Below, piece by piece: positions 1 through 6,042 of a stretch of 9,215 nt of DNA. The stretch's first letter is position 1; each line of letters opens with the position of its first letter. Source of the stretch: Candidatus Hydrogenedentota bacterium (GTDB lineage Bacteria; Hydrogenedentota; Hydrogenedentia; Hydrogenedentales; SCBR16-9); NCBI GenBank assembly GCA_007116095.1, contig SKJD01000383.1, forward strand, positions 1-9,215. Direction: 5' to 3'. Both the position numbers and the translations under genes were made by a program. The notes under the pieces are model-generated. The model was given only the letters and a program-made list of their open reading frames with translations, was not told the DNA's origin and made no database searches.

Positions 1-461
1 GGAGGGGTAATGGCGATCCGCATCACCGGGTCGAGGGTGGGATCAAAACGTAGTATTACCGGTTTCTCGGTAACGCCCCGCGGGGGATCAAATAGGTCCA
101 GCCGATCACGCACATCCTGCTGCGCCGTGATCATGTTCGTCCCCCAGGCGAATTCCAGGATAACCTCGGACTGGTTGGCGGAAGAGACGCTGCTGACTTC
201 CACCAGTCCGCTGACGATGCTCAGCATCTCTTCCAGCGGCCGGGTAACCAACTGCGCCACATCTTCAGGCGCGGCGCCGTCATAAGTCGTCCGAACAGTC
301 AACGTGGGGTAGGAGATGTCCGGCATCAGGTTGATGGACAGGTTCTGGTAGGAACGCACCCCGAATACAATCAAGGTGAGAAACAGCATCGCCATGGTAA
401 CCGGACGGCGAATGGCCAGGCGATATTGTTTCTTGTCGTCAGCGGGGCTTGTTGTGTTCAT
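1..461 (-). CDS. RND-family efflux permease, N-terminal fragment (gene runs off the left edge)
   Basis: This is the inner-membrane, proton-driven pump subunit of a tripartite RND exporter (AcrB/MexB/MdtB superfamily). Only the first 153 residues are in the window; the full protein is normally about 1,000-1,050 residues. The translation starts MNTTSPADDKKQYRLAIRRP. A short basic cytoplasmic N-terminus is followed by TM1 (about residues 20-37, TMAMLFLTLIVFG) and then the family-typical start of the first periplasmic porter domain, with LMPDISYPTLTVRT, the APEDVAQLVTRPLEE segment and a VSSVSS-like strand. The ATG at 461 fits family starts, but I see no good Shine-Dalgarno before it. It lies 198 bases downstream of, and on the same strand as, the adaptor gene, so co-transcription is likely. 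The substrate (drug, metal or lipid) cannot be told from this fragment. The family call is strong; the absence of frameshifts is known only for the visible part. Confidence 0.95.
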   Translation of the reverse strand, partial: MNTTSPADDKKQYRLAIRRPVTMAMLFLTLIVFGVRSYQNLSINLMPDISYPTLTVRTTYDGAAPEDVAQLVTRPLEEMLSIVSGLVEVSSVSSANQSEVILEFAWGTNMITAQQDVRDRLDLFDPPRGVTEKPVILRFDPTLDPVMRIAITP

Positions 462-659
462 GAATGCAGTAAACCAGACGTTGCAGGCAGCGGCTTCAGC
501 GATACAGGAGCATACGCCGTACCGCAGATGACGAGTGACGATTGGAGACAGGGATTACGTTTGGACCCGAAACAACGCCTTCTGGCGGTATGAAAGGATT
601 TATTATCCGAAAAGACGACAGCATTTCGCTGCAACACGCGACGCATCAAACACACTCAA

Positions 660-1916
660 TCAATCACCCGAACCAGACAACTCACGGGCGGCCTCTTCCG
701 CTGCGGTGGCTTCCAGCGCTTCTTCGGCGGTCAGGGCAAGGTTGCGCGCCATCTGCTCGCGGGCAGTCGTCACCATGATGGGCGCGCCAGTGCGGAGTTG
801 CTGATGTCCCAGGGTGATAACCAGATCCTCATCCGTGACGCCGGAGCGAATTTCCACAAGATTGCCCTCTTCCAGGCCAGTCATTACCTCGACCCGCTGC
901 GCCATCATGCGCCTGGGCGTCTCCAGTTCCATATCGGCATCGCCATCAACCGACACCCCCAGCTCCACATCACTGTCGACGTCCGATTCATCGGCGTCCG
1001 GATCTTCCACAGCCAGCATCAGGTAACTGCGGGTGTTCTCTTCAATAAGTGCATCCCGTGGAATTGTCAACACATCTTCCAGGGTATTGGTCACCAGCCA
1101 GACCCGGGCAAAGACCCCGTCCCGCAATTTCTGGCGATCATCCGGAGCAAACTCCAAGGTGACTTTGACCGTGCCGCCCGGCTCGACGCTGGGGTTGATC
1201 CGGCCAATGCGCACTTCAAAGAGTTCTCCAGGCAAAGAATCCACCGAGACTTTCGCAGTCTGGCCCATCGCCAGCGAAGCCAGGTCTTTCTCGGGGGGAT
1301 AAATAGGCAGTACATAAGACTGGGGATCAACTACGACGAATGCGGGCATACCGCTATTCACCATCAATCCTTCCTGTATCATGCGTTGGGTAATGATCCC
1401 GTTGATAGGAGACTGGATGGTCTGGTGACTGAGTTGCACCTGCTGCAATTCCAGGTTGGCCAAAGCCGACTCATAACTGAAACGTGCGTTGTCCCGTTCC
1501 ACCCGGGAGCCGATCCCTTCCTGCAAGCTCTGCTCGGCCACATCGTAAGCGGCTTTCTGCTGCTGCACATTCACCCGGGTCTGCCGAATCTGCGCCTCCA
1601 GTTCCGCCTTGTCCAGCTCGGCCAGGACCTGACCGGCGCGGACCTGGTCTCCTTCTTCCACATACAGCGACATAACCTGTCCCGTGCCCTTGGAAGCAAT
1701 TTCCACCTTGCGCTCGGCGACCACTGTCGACTGGGTGCGAATGAACTCGGAGAGATCGGTGCGGATGGGTTGGGAGGCCTCAACCGGGAAAATGATTTCC
1801 CGGCTTTGTGACGCCTCTTCGGAATTGCCCCGATTAGCGTCAACGATGTTGCCACATGCCGTCAAGAGCAAAATTGGAAGTGCGAAAAACAGGGTTGCGT
1901 AACGATGAATATGCAT
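660..1916 (-). CDS. RND efflux periplasmic adaptor (membrane fusion protein), lipoprotein
   Basis: This is the periplasmic adaptor linking an RND permease to an outer-membrane channel (HlyD/AcrA family), 418 residues. A hydrophobic leader ends in an LLTA-C lipobox with Cys21 as the predicted lipidation site, so it should be anchored to the inner membrane. Domains in order are: first lipoyl half (about 68-102, VEEGDQVRAGQVLAELD), alpha-hairpin coiled coil (about 103-165), second lipoyl half (about 166-197, TIQSPINGIITQ), beta-barrel (about 203-300), then the membrane-proximal domain (about 338-385). A very acidic insert (about 304-334) interrupts the last part, and the C-terminus is an Ala/Glu-rich helix ending GSGD. 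Both the insert and the tail are unusual for the family. GGAG five bases before the ATG (plus-strand 1922-1925) supports the start. The permease gene follows downstream. The family is certain; the transported substrate is unknown. Confidence 0.96.
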   Translation of the reverse strand: MHIHRYATLFFALPILLLTACGNIVDANRGNSEEASQSREIIFPVEASQPIRTDLSEFIRTQSTVVAERKVEIASKGTGQVMSLYVEEGDQVRAGQVLAELDKAELEAQIRQTRVNVQQQKAAYDVAEQSLQEGIGSRVERDNARFSYESALANLELQQVQLSHQTIQSPINGIITQRMIQEGLMVNSGMPAFVVVDPQSYVLPIYPPEKDLASLAMGQTAKVSVDSLPGELFEVRIGRINPSVEPGGTVKVTLEFAPDDRQKLRDGVFARVWLVTNTLEDVLTIPRDALIEENTRSYLMLAVEDPDADESDVDSDVELGVSVDGDADMELETPRRMMAQRVEVMTGLEEGNLVEIRSGVTDEDLVITLGHQQLRTGAPIMVTTAREQMARNLALTAEEALEATAAEEAARELSGSGD

Positions 1917-1974
1917 TGGGACTCCAAATCAACGAATCGGGATACCTGGTATGGCTTTAGCAAGGGGCGCATCG

Positions 1975-1999
1975 GGTAAGCTGATAATATTATCTTACC
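1975..1999. promoter_or_regulatory. Nested palindrome upstream of the efflux genes, candidate operator/promoter
   Basis: A perfect 12-base palindrome, GATAATATTATC (1983-1994), sits inside a wider inverted repeat, GGTAAG (1975-1980) and CTTACC (1994-1999). The two are offset by 1.5 bases. It lies 59 bases before the adaptor ATG in otherwise GC-rich sequence. On the minus strand it contains GATAAT, one mismatch from a -10 box, though I find no good -35. The position and symmetry fit a repressor binding site over the efflux promoter, as is common for TetR- or MarR-controlled pumps. No regulator gene is in the window, so this is inference. Confidence 0.45.
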
Positions 2000-2462
2000 A
2001 TGTAGCGGCATCTGACGACCGACGCCTCGCCAGCTTATGACTCCCCCGGATGCAGCAAGCACAACGAAATGGGCGCAAGTACCAGGCAGAAAAACCTCAA
2101 CTTGCGCTCGGGCAACAAGGCGTGATTATACCAAAACTGGCGCTTTCAGCATCAAGACGAAACCGATAATCAGCAGCATTCGGATCCGTACTTGCTGGGC
2201 ACTGATAGGACTGAAAATCGCCCTGGGGAGTTTCGGTAAATCGCGGCATCATCACTTGCTTGCCTACGAGGTATTTTCGTGTTGTGGAACAGCATACCGG
2301 CGTTATTTTTTTGGGGTAATTCCATTGTCGGAGCACAACATCCGGGAGGTCCGTTGCCCCCACAACGCCTGGGCGACAACTACTGCCTGACTGTTGAATA
2401 TACCCAGTCACCCGGTAATAGTTACAGCACGGCGCATTAAGTGCACACGTTGCAGGATGGGT
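2000..2462. other. Intergenic stretch without a convincing gene
   Basis: This is the middle of the divergent region between the efflux genes and the exporter gene. Open frames exist on both strands (plus 2037-2390, minus 2097-2411), but their translations are rich in Cys, His, Arg and Ser, show no domain I recognise, and lack good ribosome sites. A smaller plus-strand frame from GTG 2279 to the stop at 2438-2440 has AGG 7 bases upstream and encodes 53 residues, beginning VLWNSIPALFFWGN. It is the only one with plausible start signals and is still weak. I see no tRNA, terminator or repeat here. The length could hide a decayed gene or an RNA. Confidence 0.4.
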
Positions 2463-2492
2463 TTGGAATTGAAAGGAATTGGAGCATATAAT
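2463..2492 (+). promoter_or_regulatory. Sigma70-like promoter for the LysE/RhtB exporter gene
   Basis: A perfect TATAAT (2487-2492) is preceded at 18 bases by TTGGAA (2463-2468), which matches four of six -35 consensus positions. Transcription would begin near 2499, giving a leader of about 50 bases before the exporter start codon at 2549. Confidence 0.6.
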
Positions 2493-2499
2493 TGGGTCA

Positions 2500-2524
2500 T
2501 GAAGCGCCTCATGGCGTCACTTCA
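2500..2524 (+). promoter_or_regulatory. Hairpin at the predicted 5' end of the exporter mRNA
   Basis: TGAAG (2500-2504) pairs with CTTCA (2520-2524), and CGCC (2505-2508) pairs with GGCG (2513-2516) around a TCAT loop, leaving a three-base bulge (TCA). The stem begins almost exactly at the predicted transcription start, so it would cap the mRNA with a 5' hairpin. It could stabilise the message or affect translation. It is too short to be a known riboswitch, and no T-run follows it. Confidence 0.4.
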
Positions 2525-2548
2525 CACCAATAACCACGGGGACTGCGT

Positions 2549-3187
2549 ATGATGAACCATATTCTACTGTACTTCCTGGGGGCCTCCATCTTGCTGACCC
2601 TGGCCCCCGGGCCTGACAACCTATTCATTATCACCCAAGGGCTCACCCGCGGCAAACGGGCTGCCCTTATTACTGCCAGCGGGATGTGCAGCGGCATAAG
2701 CATCCATACCCTGGGAGCAGCACTGGGCATTTCAGCGCTGTTCCATAGCTCCGCACTGGCCTTTCAAATCGTGAAATATGTTGGCGCGGCTTATCTCTTC
2801 TATCTTGCCATACAGACAATTCGCCATGCGGTCAAGCATAACAATGCCGGCAAGACGCACCAAGCGGAGCCCCTCCCTGTTAATGCCCTGGCCAGCTTTC
2901 GTCGTGGCTTCATCATGAATATACTTAACCCGAAAGTAGCCCTGTTCTTCCTCGCCTTTCTGCCCCAATTCACCCGCCCCGAGTTGGGTGGCATGGCCTG
3001 GCAGATGCTGGCGCTGGGAATGGTCTTCATGCTTCAGTCCTTCGCCATCTTTCTCAGCATCGCCTACTTCTCTGGAAGCATCGGGGAAAAGCTCCTTCGT
3101 CAACCCCGGTTCGCGAAGGCTTTCCGCTGGATTGCCGCCTCCATCTATGGCGGACTCGGCTTGCGCCTGGCGCTCGCCACACGCTGA
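2549..3187 (+). CDS. LysE/RhtB-family amino-acid (metabolite) exporter
   Basis: This is an inner-membrane exporter of the LysE/RhtB/threonine-efflux superfamily, whose members expel amino acids or derivatives such as homoserine lactone. At 212 residues it has the normal family length, with about six hydrophobic segments (about 4-25, 38-62, 68-92, 119-140, 149-173, 191-210). It carries the hallmark LAPGPDN motif (18-24) after TM1 and the RRGFIMNILNPKVALFF segment (118-134). Tandem ATGs at 2549 and 2552 are both possible starts; the upstream GGGGA is only a weak ribosome site. A promoter and a leader hairpin lie just upstream, so it is probably a single-gene transcript. Its stop is five bases from the stop of the convergent phosphatase gene, leaving no room for a terminator between them. 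Substrate cannot be assigned within this superfamily from sequence alone. Confidence 0.95.
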   Translation: MMNHILLYFLGASILLTLAPGPDNLFIITQGLTRGKRAALITASGMCSGISIHTLGAALGISALFHSSALAFQIVKYVGAAYLFYLAIQTIRHAVKHNNAGKTHQAEPLPVNALASFRRGFIMNILNPKVALFFLAFLPQFTRPELGGMAWQMLALGMVFMLQSFAIFLSIAYFSGSIGEKLLRQPRFAKAFRWIAASIYGGLGLRLALATR

Positions 3188-3192
3188 TTTAT

Positions 3193-4122
3193 TCAGTTGC
3201 GGGCGGGTCGGATACGATTCCAAAGGCGACGCAGGAAACCATTGGGCTGGATAAGGGGAATTTCCTCAATTTTTTGAAGCGACATTTTTGGCGGGACCGC
3301 AGTGACTTTCAGAACAATTGCGGTGATGTTATCGATGCCGCCGGCTTCCAGGGCTGCGTCCAACAGGTGCTGGAGTGCTTCCTCCGGAGTATTGCCGCCA
3401 AGCTCTTCGGCGATGATTGTGTCATCAACCATATTAGTCAGGCCATCAGAACACAAAAAGAGGATGTCGTCTTTTTGCAGCTCTTGCACAAAAAGATCGA
3501 CATCGACATTTTTTCGGATACCTACTGCCCGGGTAATGAGGTTTTTCAGGGTATGGTTTCGGGCTTCGTCGGGCGTCAGAACGCCTATGCGCACCTGTTC
3601 CTCAACCAGCGAGTGGTCCAGGGTGATTTGCTCCAATCCGACGCCAGGGCGGTAATGGTAGACCCGGCTATCCCCCACCTGGGCGATATAGGCCCAGTTG
3701 CCAACGATGGCCAGCGCCGATACGGTCGTCCCCATGCCCGCCAGGGCGGCATCTTCGCTGGCTTCGTCAAAGACCTGCATATTCGCCGATTCCAGTGCGA
3801 TACGCAGCGCAATCGGCACTTTCGTCTGCGGACGATTGCCTTCATAGTAGGATTCGGTCAGGACCTTCAAGGCCAGGTGGCTGGCGTGTTCACCGGCGCT
3901 GGCGCCGCCCATCCCGTCCGCCACCGCCATCATAACCCCACGCAAGCGACGGAGCTTACCATGCTCCGGCGCACACAAAACACAAGCGTCCTCATTCTTT
4001 TCGCGCTTGATACCCACATCCGAAAGCATGCACGCCTTCAAGTAATCATCCTGCCAACTTACTTCAAAGCGCTCATTATGCAATGGCCCGCAGAGTGTTC
4101 CGGGGAAATCAATATCCAACAC
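3193..4122 (-). CDS. PP2C-type Ser/Thr protein phosphatase
   Basis: This is a cytosolic, Mg/Mn-dependent Ser/Thr phosphatase of the PPM/PP2C family (PrpC/Stp-like), which reverses Hanks-type kinase phosphorylation. From the GTG at 4122 it has 309 residues. Motifs appear in order: SDVGIKREKNED (metal-site Asp about 45), VADGMGG (67-73, metal ligand Asp69), GMGTTV, VGDSRVY (Asp151), LCSDGLTNMV (Asp226) and GGIDNITAIVL (Asp264). All core metal-binding acidic residues are therefore present and it should be active. No membrane segment or extra sensor domain is visible, apart from a basic tail of about 40 residues rich in Arg and Pro. An upstream GTG at 4161 is open but has no ribosome site. TGAGGAG at 4127-4133 instead points to GTG 4122 or TTG 4119. 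No partner kinase gene is nearby. It converges on the exporter gene. Confidence 0.95.
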   Translation of the reverse strand: MLDIDFPGTLCGPLHNERFEVSWQDDYLKACMLSDVGIKREKNEDACVLCAPEHGKLRRLRGVMMAVADGMGGASAGEHASHLALKVLTESYYEGNRPQTKVPIALRIALESANMQVFDEASEDAALAGMGTTVSALAIVGNWAYIAQVGDSRVYHYRPGVGLEQITLDHSLVEEQVRIGVLTPDEARNHTLKNLITRAVGIRKNVDVDLFVQELQKDDILFLCSDGLTNMVDDTIIAEELGGNTPEEALQHLLDAALEAGGIDNITAIVLKVTAVPPKMSLQKIEEIPLIQPNGFLRRLWNRIRPARN

Positions 4123-4126
4123 AATA

Positions 4127-4133
4127 CTCCTCA
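4127..4133 (-). promoter_or_regulatory. Shine-Dalgarno that sets the phosphatase start
   Basis: On the minus strand this reads TGAGGAG. It lies 4 bases from GTG 4122 and 7 bases from TTG 4119. It would be internal to the coding sequence if translation began at GTG 4161, so it argues for the shorter protein. Confidence 0.7.
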
Positions 4134-4397
4134 GCAACCAGAAATCCGTCAGCGTTGCCACTGGAAGTCCGGGGTAATCAGGCTATACGGAATATAACAC
4201 ACTAACCAAGAGATGTGGGAAAGCCATGGTCAGGAAAAATTGGCAATCTAGTTTCCCTGCCTGGCTCTCTCAGGTGCTGATTCCTTAAATAATTGAAAAA
4301 TGGCGGCTTTATACGCAAAATTCATATGCTAGCGGGAATGAAGTTATCCGCTTTACTCCTCCACGCCCGGGTCGGGTTTGCGACACCGCTTACGTAA

Positions 4398-4418
4398 ATT
4401 ATACAGCACTACTGTATA
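4398..4418 (-). promoter_or_regulatory. 19-base perfect inverted repeat overlapping a TATAAT box
   Basis: TATACAG (4400-4406) and CTGTATA (4412-4418) form a perfect 7-base inverted repeat around a 5-base centre. On the minus strand, TATAAT at 4403-4398 overlaps one arm, and ATGATA 18 bases upstream matches four of six -35 positions. This would place an operator directly on a promoter for the phosphatase gene, with an untranslated leader of about 270 bases. The 19-base dyad suits a dimeric helix-turn-helix repressor. It is not a standard LexA box, because the half-sites point the opposite way. Confidence 0.45.
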
Positions 4419-4491
4419 CAATATCATTGACGAAAAATGCAAATATCGCGCTTTCACTCGGCAGCATTTTGCGCATCTTGTGATATGCCCC

Positions 4492-4538
4492 AAAATAAAC
4501 AACACCGGGCACACTCCTGCGGGAGGATACCCGGTGTT
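4492..4538 (-). terminator. Intrinsic terminator downstream of ilvC
   Basis: Read on the minus strand, AACACCGGG (4538-4530) pairs perfectly with CCCGGTGTT (4509-4501). CTCC and GGAG add an inner stem around a short loop. The T-rich tract GTTTATTTT follows at once. The stem starts 53 bases after the ilvC stop codon. The T-run is interrupted, so termination may be partial. Confidence 0.75.
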
Positions 4539-4591
4539 AACGTAATCAGATATTGTCTCGGTGACGCGATCGATTGCCCGGATGTGTTGAA

Positions 4592-5689
4592 TTAATTGTG
4601 ACCGCGGCCCGTGGTGCCAACCGTGGACTGAACCCGCTGTGCTTCAGGGGTCTTGGGGCGCAGATCACGCGAAGCCTGACCGGCGCGCCACATCTCGGAA
4701 TTGCGAATCTCTGAAAGCTCCAGCTCCAGCAGGTCTTTATAGTTATCGCCGCTGGTAGCTTCCAGCACACGCTTCGTTTCGGCCCCGCTCTTCACCCGCT
4801 CGTAGAGTTCATTGAAGACCGGCAGGGTGGCTTCCTTGAACTTGGGCTTCCAGTCCAGCGCGCCGCGCTGTGCGGTGGCGGAACAGTTGGCGTACATCCA
4901 GTCCATGCCATTTTCGTCTACCAGGCGAATGAGGCTCTGGGTTAACTCTTCAACCGTCTCATTGAAAGCTTCGCTGGGGCTGTGGCCGTTCTTGCGAAGG
5001 ACATCGTACTGCGCTTCCATGATACCGGCCAGGGCGCCCATGAGCACGCCGCGTTCCCCGGTCAAATCGCTGAAGACTTCATTCTGGAAGGTGGTCGGGA
5101 AGAGATAGCCCGAGCCGACGGCGATACCCAGGGCAATGGCGCGTTGTTCGGCCTTGCCGGTGAAGTCCTGTTCGACGGCAAAGCTGGAGTTAATGCCGGC
5201 GCCGCTCAGGAAGTTACGACGGACCGAGGTGCCGGAGCCCTTCGGGGCCACCAGGATGACGTCCACATTCTTAGGCGGAATCACACCGGTCTGATCCTTG
5301 TAGACGATCGAGAAGCCGTGGGAAAAGTAAAGCGCATCGCCATCCTTCAGGTGCGGCTTGATGGTCGGCCAGACGGCCTTCTGGGCCGCATCGGAAATCA
5401 GCATCTGAATGACCGTGGCCTTTTCACAGGCCTCTTCAATGTCAAAGAGGGTTTCGCCCGGTACCCAGCCATCGTCCACGGCGCGATCCCAGTCCTGCTT
5501 GAAGGCCTTGGACTGGCCGATAATGATTTTAAAGCCATTGTCACGCATGTTCAGTCCCTGTGCCGGTCCCTGAACGCCATACCCGATGACGGCAATCACT
5601 TCGTCCTTCAGGACTTCGTGGGCCTTTTCCATCGTAAATTCTTCGCGTGTGATGACTTCTTCTTTTTCGCCGCCAAAATCAATGAGCAT
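4592..5689 (-). CDS. ilvC: Ketol-acid reductoisomerase (class I, Bacteroidetes/fungal-like)
   Basis: This enzyme catalyses the second common step of valine, leucine and isoleucine synthesis: Mg-dependent alkyl migration and NAD(P)H reduction of acetolactate or acetohydroxybutyrate. It has 365 residues. The Rossmann fingerprint is IGYGVQG (35-41), catalytic His124 sits in YFSHGF, and APKGSG lies at 148-153. Class I metal ligands line up as Asp208 and Glu212 in SDLTGERG, and Glu244 and Glu248 in FNETVEE. Wording such as GQGLNMRDNGF, DGWVPGETLF and TGERGVLMG resembles Bacteroidetes and fungal Ilv5 proteins more than the roughly 330-residue bacterial class I enzymes. About 20 residues after LRP form a probably disordered tail ending GRGHN. 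GGAGG six bases before the ATG (5696-5700) fixes the start. No ilvB, ilvN or leu gene is adjacent, and a terminator follows, so it is probably monocistronic. Cofactor preference is uncertain. Confidence 0.98.
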   Translation of the reverse strand: MLIDFGGEKEEVITREEFTMEKAHEVLKDEVIAVIGYGVQGPAQGLNMRDNGFKIIIGQSKAFKQDWDRAVDDGWVPGETLFDIEEACEKATVIQMLISDAAQKAVWPTIKPHLKDGDALYFSHGFSIVYKDQTGVIPPKNVDVILVAPKGSGTSVRRNFLSGAGINSSFAVEQDFTGKAEQRAIALGIAVGSGYLFPTTFQNEVFSDLTGERGVLMGALAGIMEAQYDVLRKNGHSPSEAFNETVEELTQSLIRLVDENGMDWMYANCSATAQRGALDWKPKFKEATLPVFNELYERVKSGAETKRVLEATSGDNYKDLLELELSEIRNSEMWRAGQASRDLRPKTPEAQRVQSTVGTTGRGHN

Positions 5690-6042
5690 AATAAACCTCC
5701 GTTGATTACCATATCGGTAAAGTAGTTGTTAAAAATGAACCCGCGCCTCGTCAGCACGGGGAAATTCACAGTAATCACCGCATTTAACGCGGGGATGCAT
5801 GCATGGGCCAAGGTGTTTCGGAAAATTAGAGCGCGACAAAGCACATACAACATATATATTTGTACATTGGGTGATCCACGCAGAAATCGGCAGGCCTCAG
5901 GATATTGTAGGGATATTGAGTAAACTTTTGCAAATTTGCTGCCCGGCGCTGGATTCAAATTCTTATCGCATCATTATGATAATTGAAGACATCTCCCGGT
6001 GATCGGTATCCCAGTTTTTTTCTTGGTCTGTCGTTTATAAAG
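5690..6042. other. ilvC upstream region, no gene recognised
   Basis: These 353 bases hold the ilvC ribosome site and presumably its promoter, but no strong -35/-10 pair stands out on the minus strand. A weak candidate is TTGTAT (5863-5858 region of the minus strand) with TAATTT 16 bases on. Small dyads occur: TACAA/TTGTA (5846-5864) and ATCAT/ATGAT (5970-5980). GGATATTG is directly repeated at 5900-5907 and 5911-5918, one helical turn apart. I find no Ile/Leu/Val-rich leader peptide or T-box-like structure. Confidence 0.45.
5846..5864. promoter_or_regulatory. AT-rich dyad upstream of ilvC, candidate operator
   Basis: TACAA (5846-5850) and TTGTA (5860-5864) flank nine A/T-rich bases, giving a 19-base dyad about 157 bases before the ilvC start. 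It is short enough to arise by chance in AT-rich DNA. The support is its position in the only likely ilvC promoter zone. Confidence 0.25.

Larger units (their letters stand above)
4123..4491. other. Spacer between the phosphatase gene and the ilvC terminator
   Basis: No gene is visible in these 369 bases. They hold the phosphatase ribosome site, an in-frame but probably non-coding extension up to 4161, a 19-base inverted repeat with a TATAAT box (described separately), and AT-rich tracts around 4285-4330. On the minus strand a TATAAA-like box near 4310 is a second, weaker -10 candidate for the phosphatase gene. Confidence 0.5.

Noticed and set aside
458..655. 65-codon gene between adaptor and permease
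   Set aside because: The frame overlaps the permease start, has no good ribosome site and its translation looks random.
798..1811. 337-codon open frame on the plus strand
   Set aside because: It is antisense to the adaptor gene, whose translation shows clear domains; this one is His/Gln-rich with no recognisable domain.
3274..4197. 307-codon open frame on the plus strand
   Set aside because: It is antisense to the PP2C phosphatase, which carries all family motifs.
4400..4418. LexA (SOS) box
   Set aside because: The half-sites read ACAG...CTGT instead of the known CTGT...ACAG order, and no damage-response gene is adjacent.
4982..5725. 247-codon open frame on the plus strand
   Set aside because: It is antisense to ilvC; no domain is visible.
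5608..5958. Leader peptide or attenuator for ilvC
   Set aside because: The minus-strand frame overlaps ilvC, is 116 codons long, and has no run of Ile/Leu/Val codons with competing hairpins.
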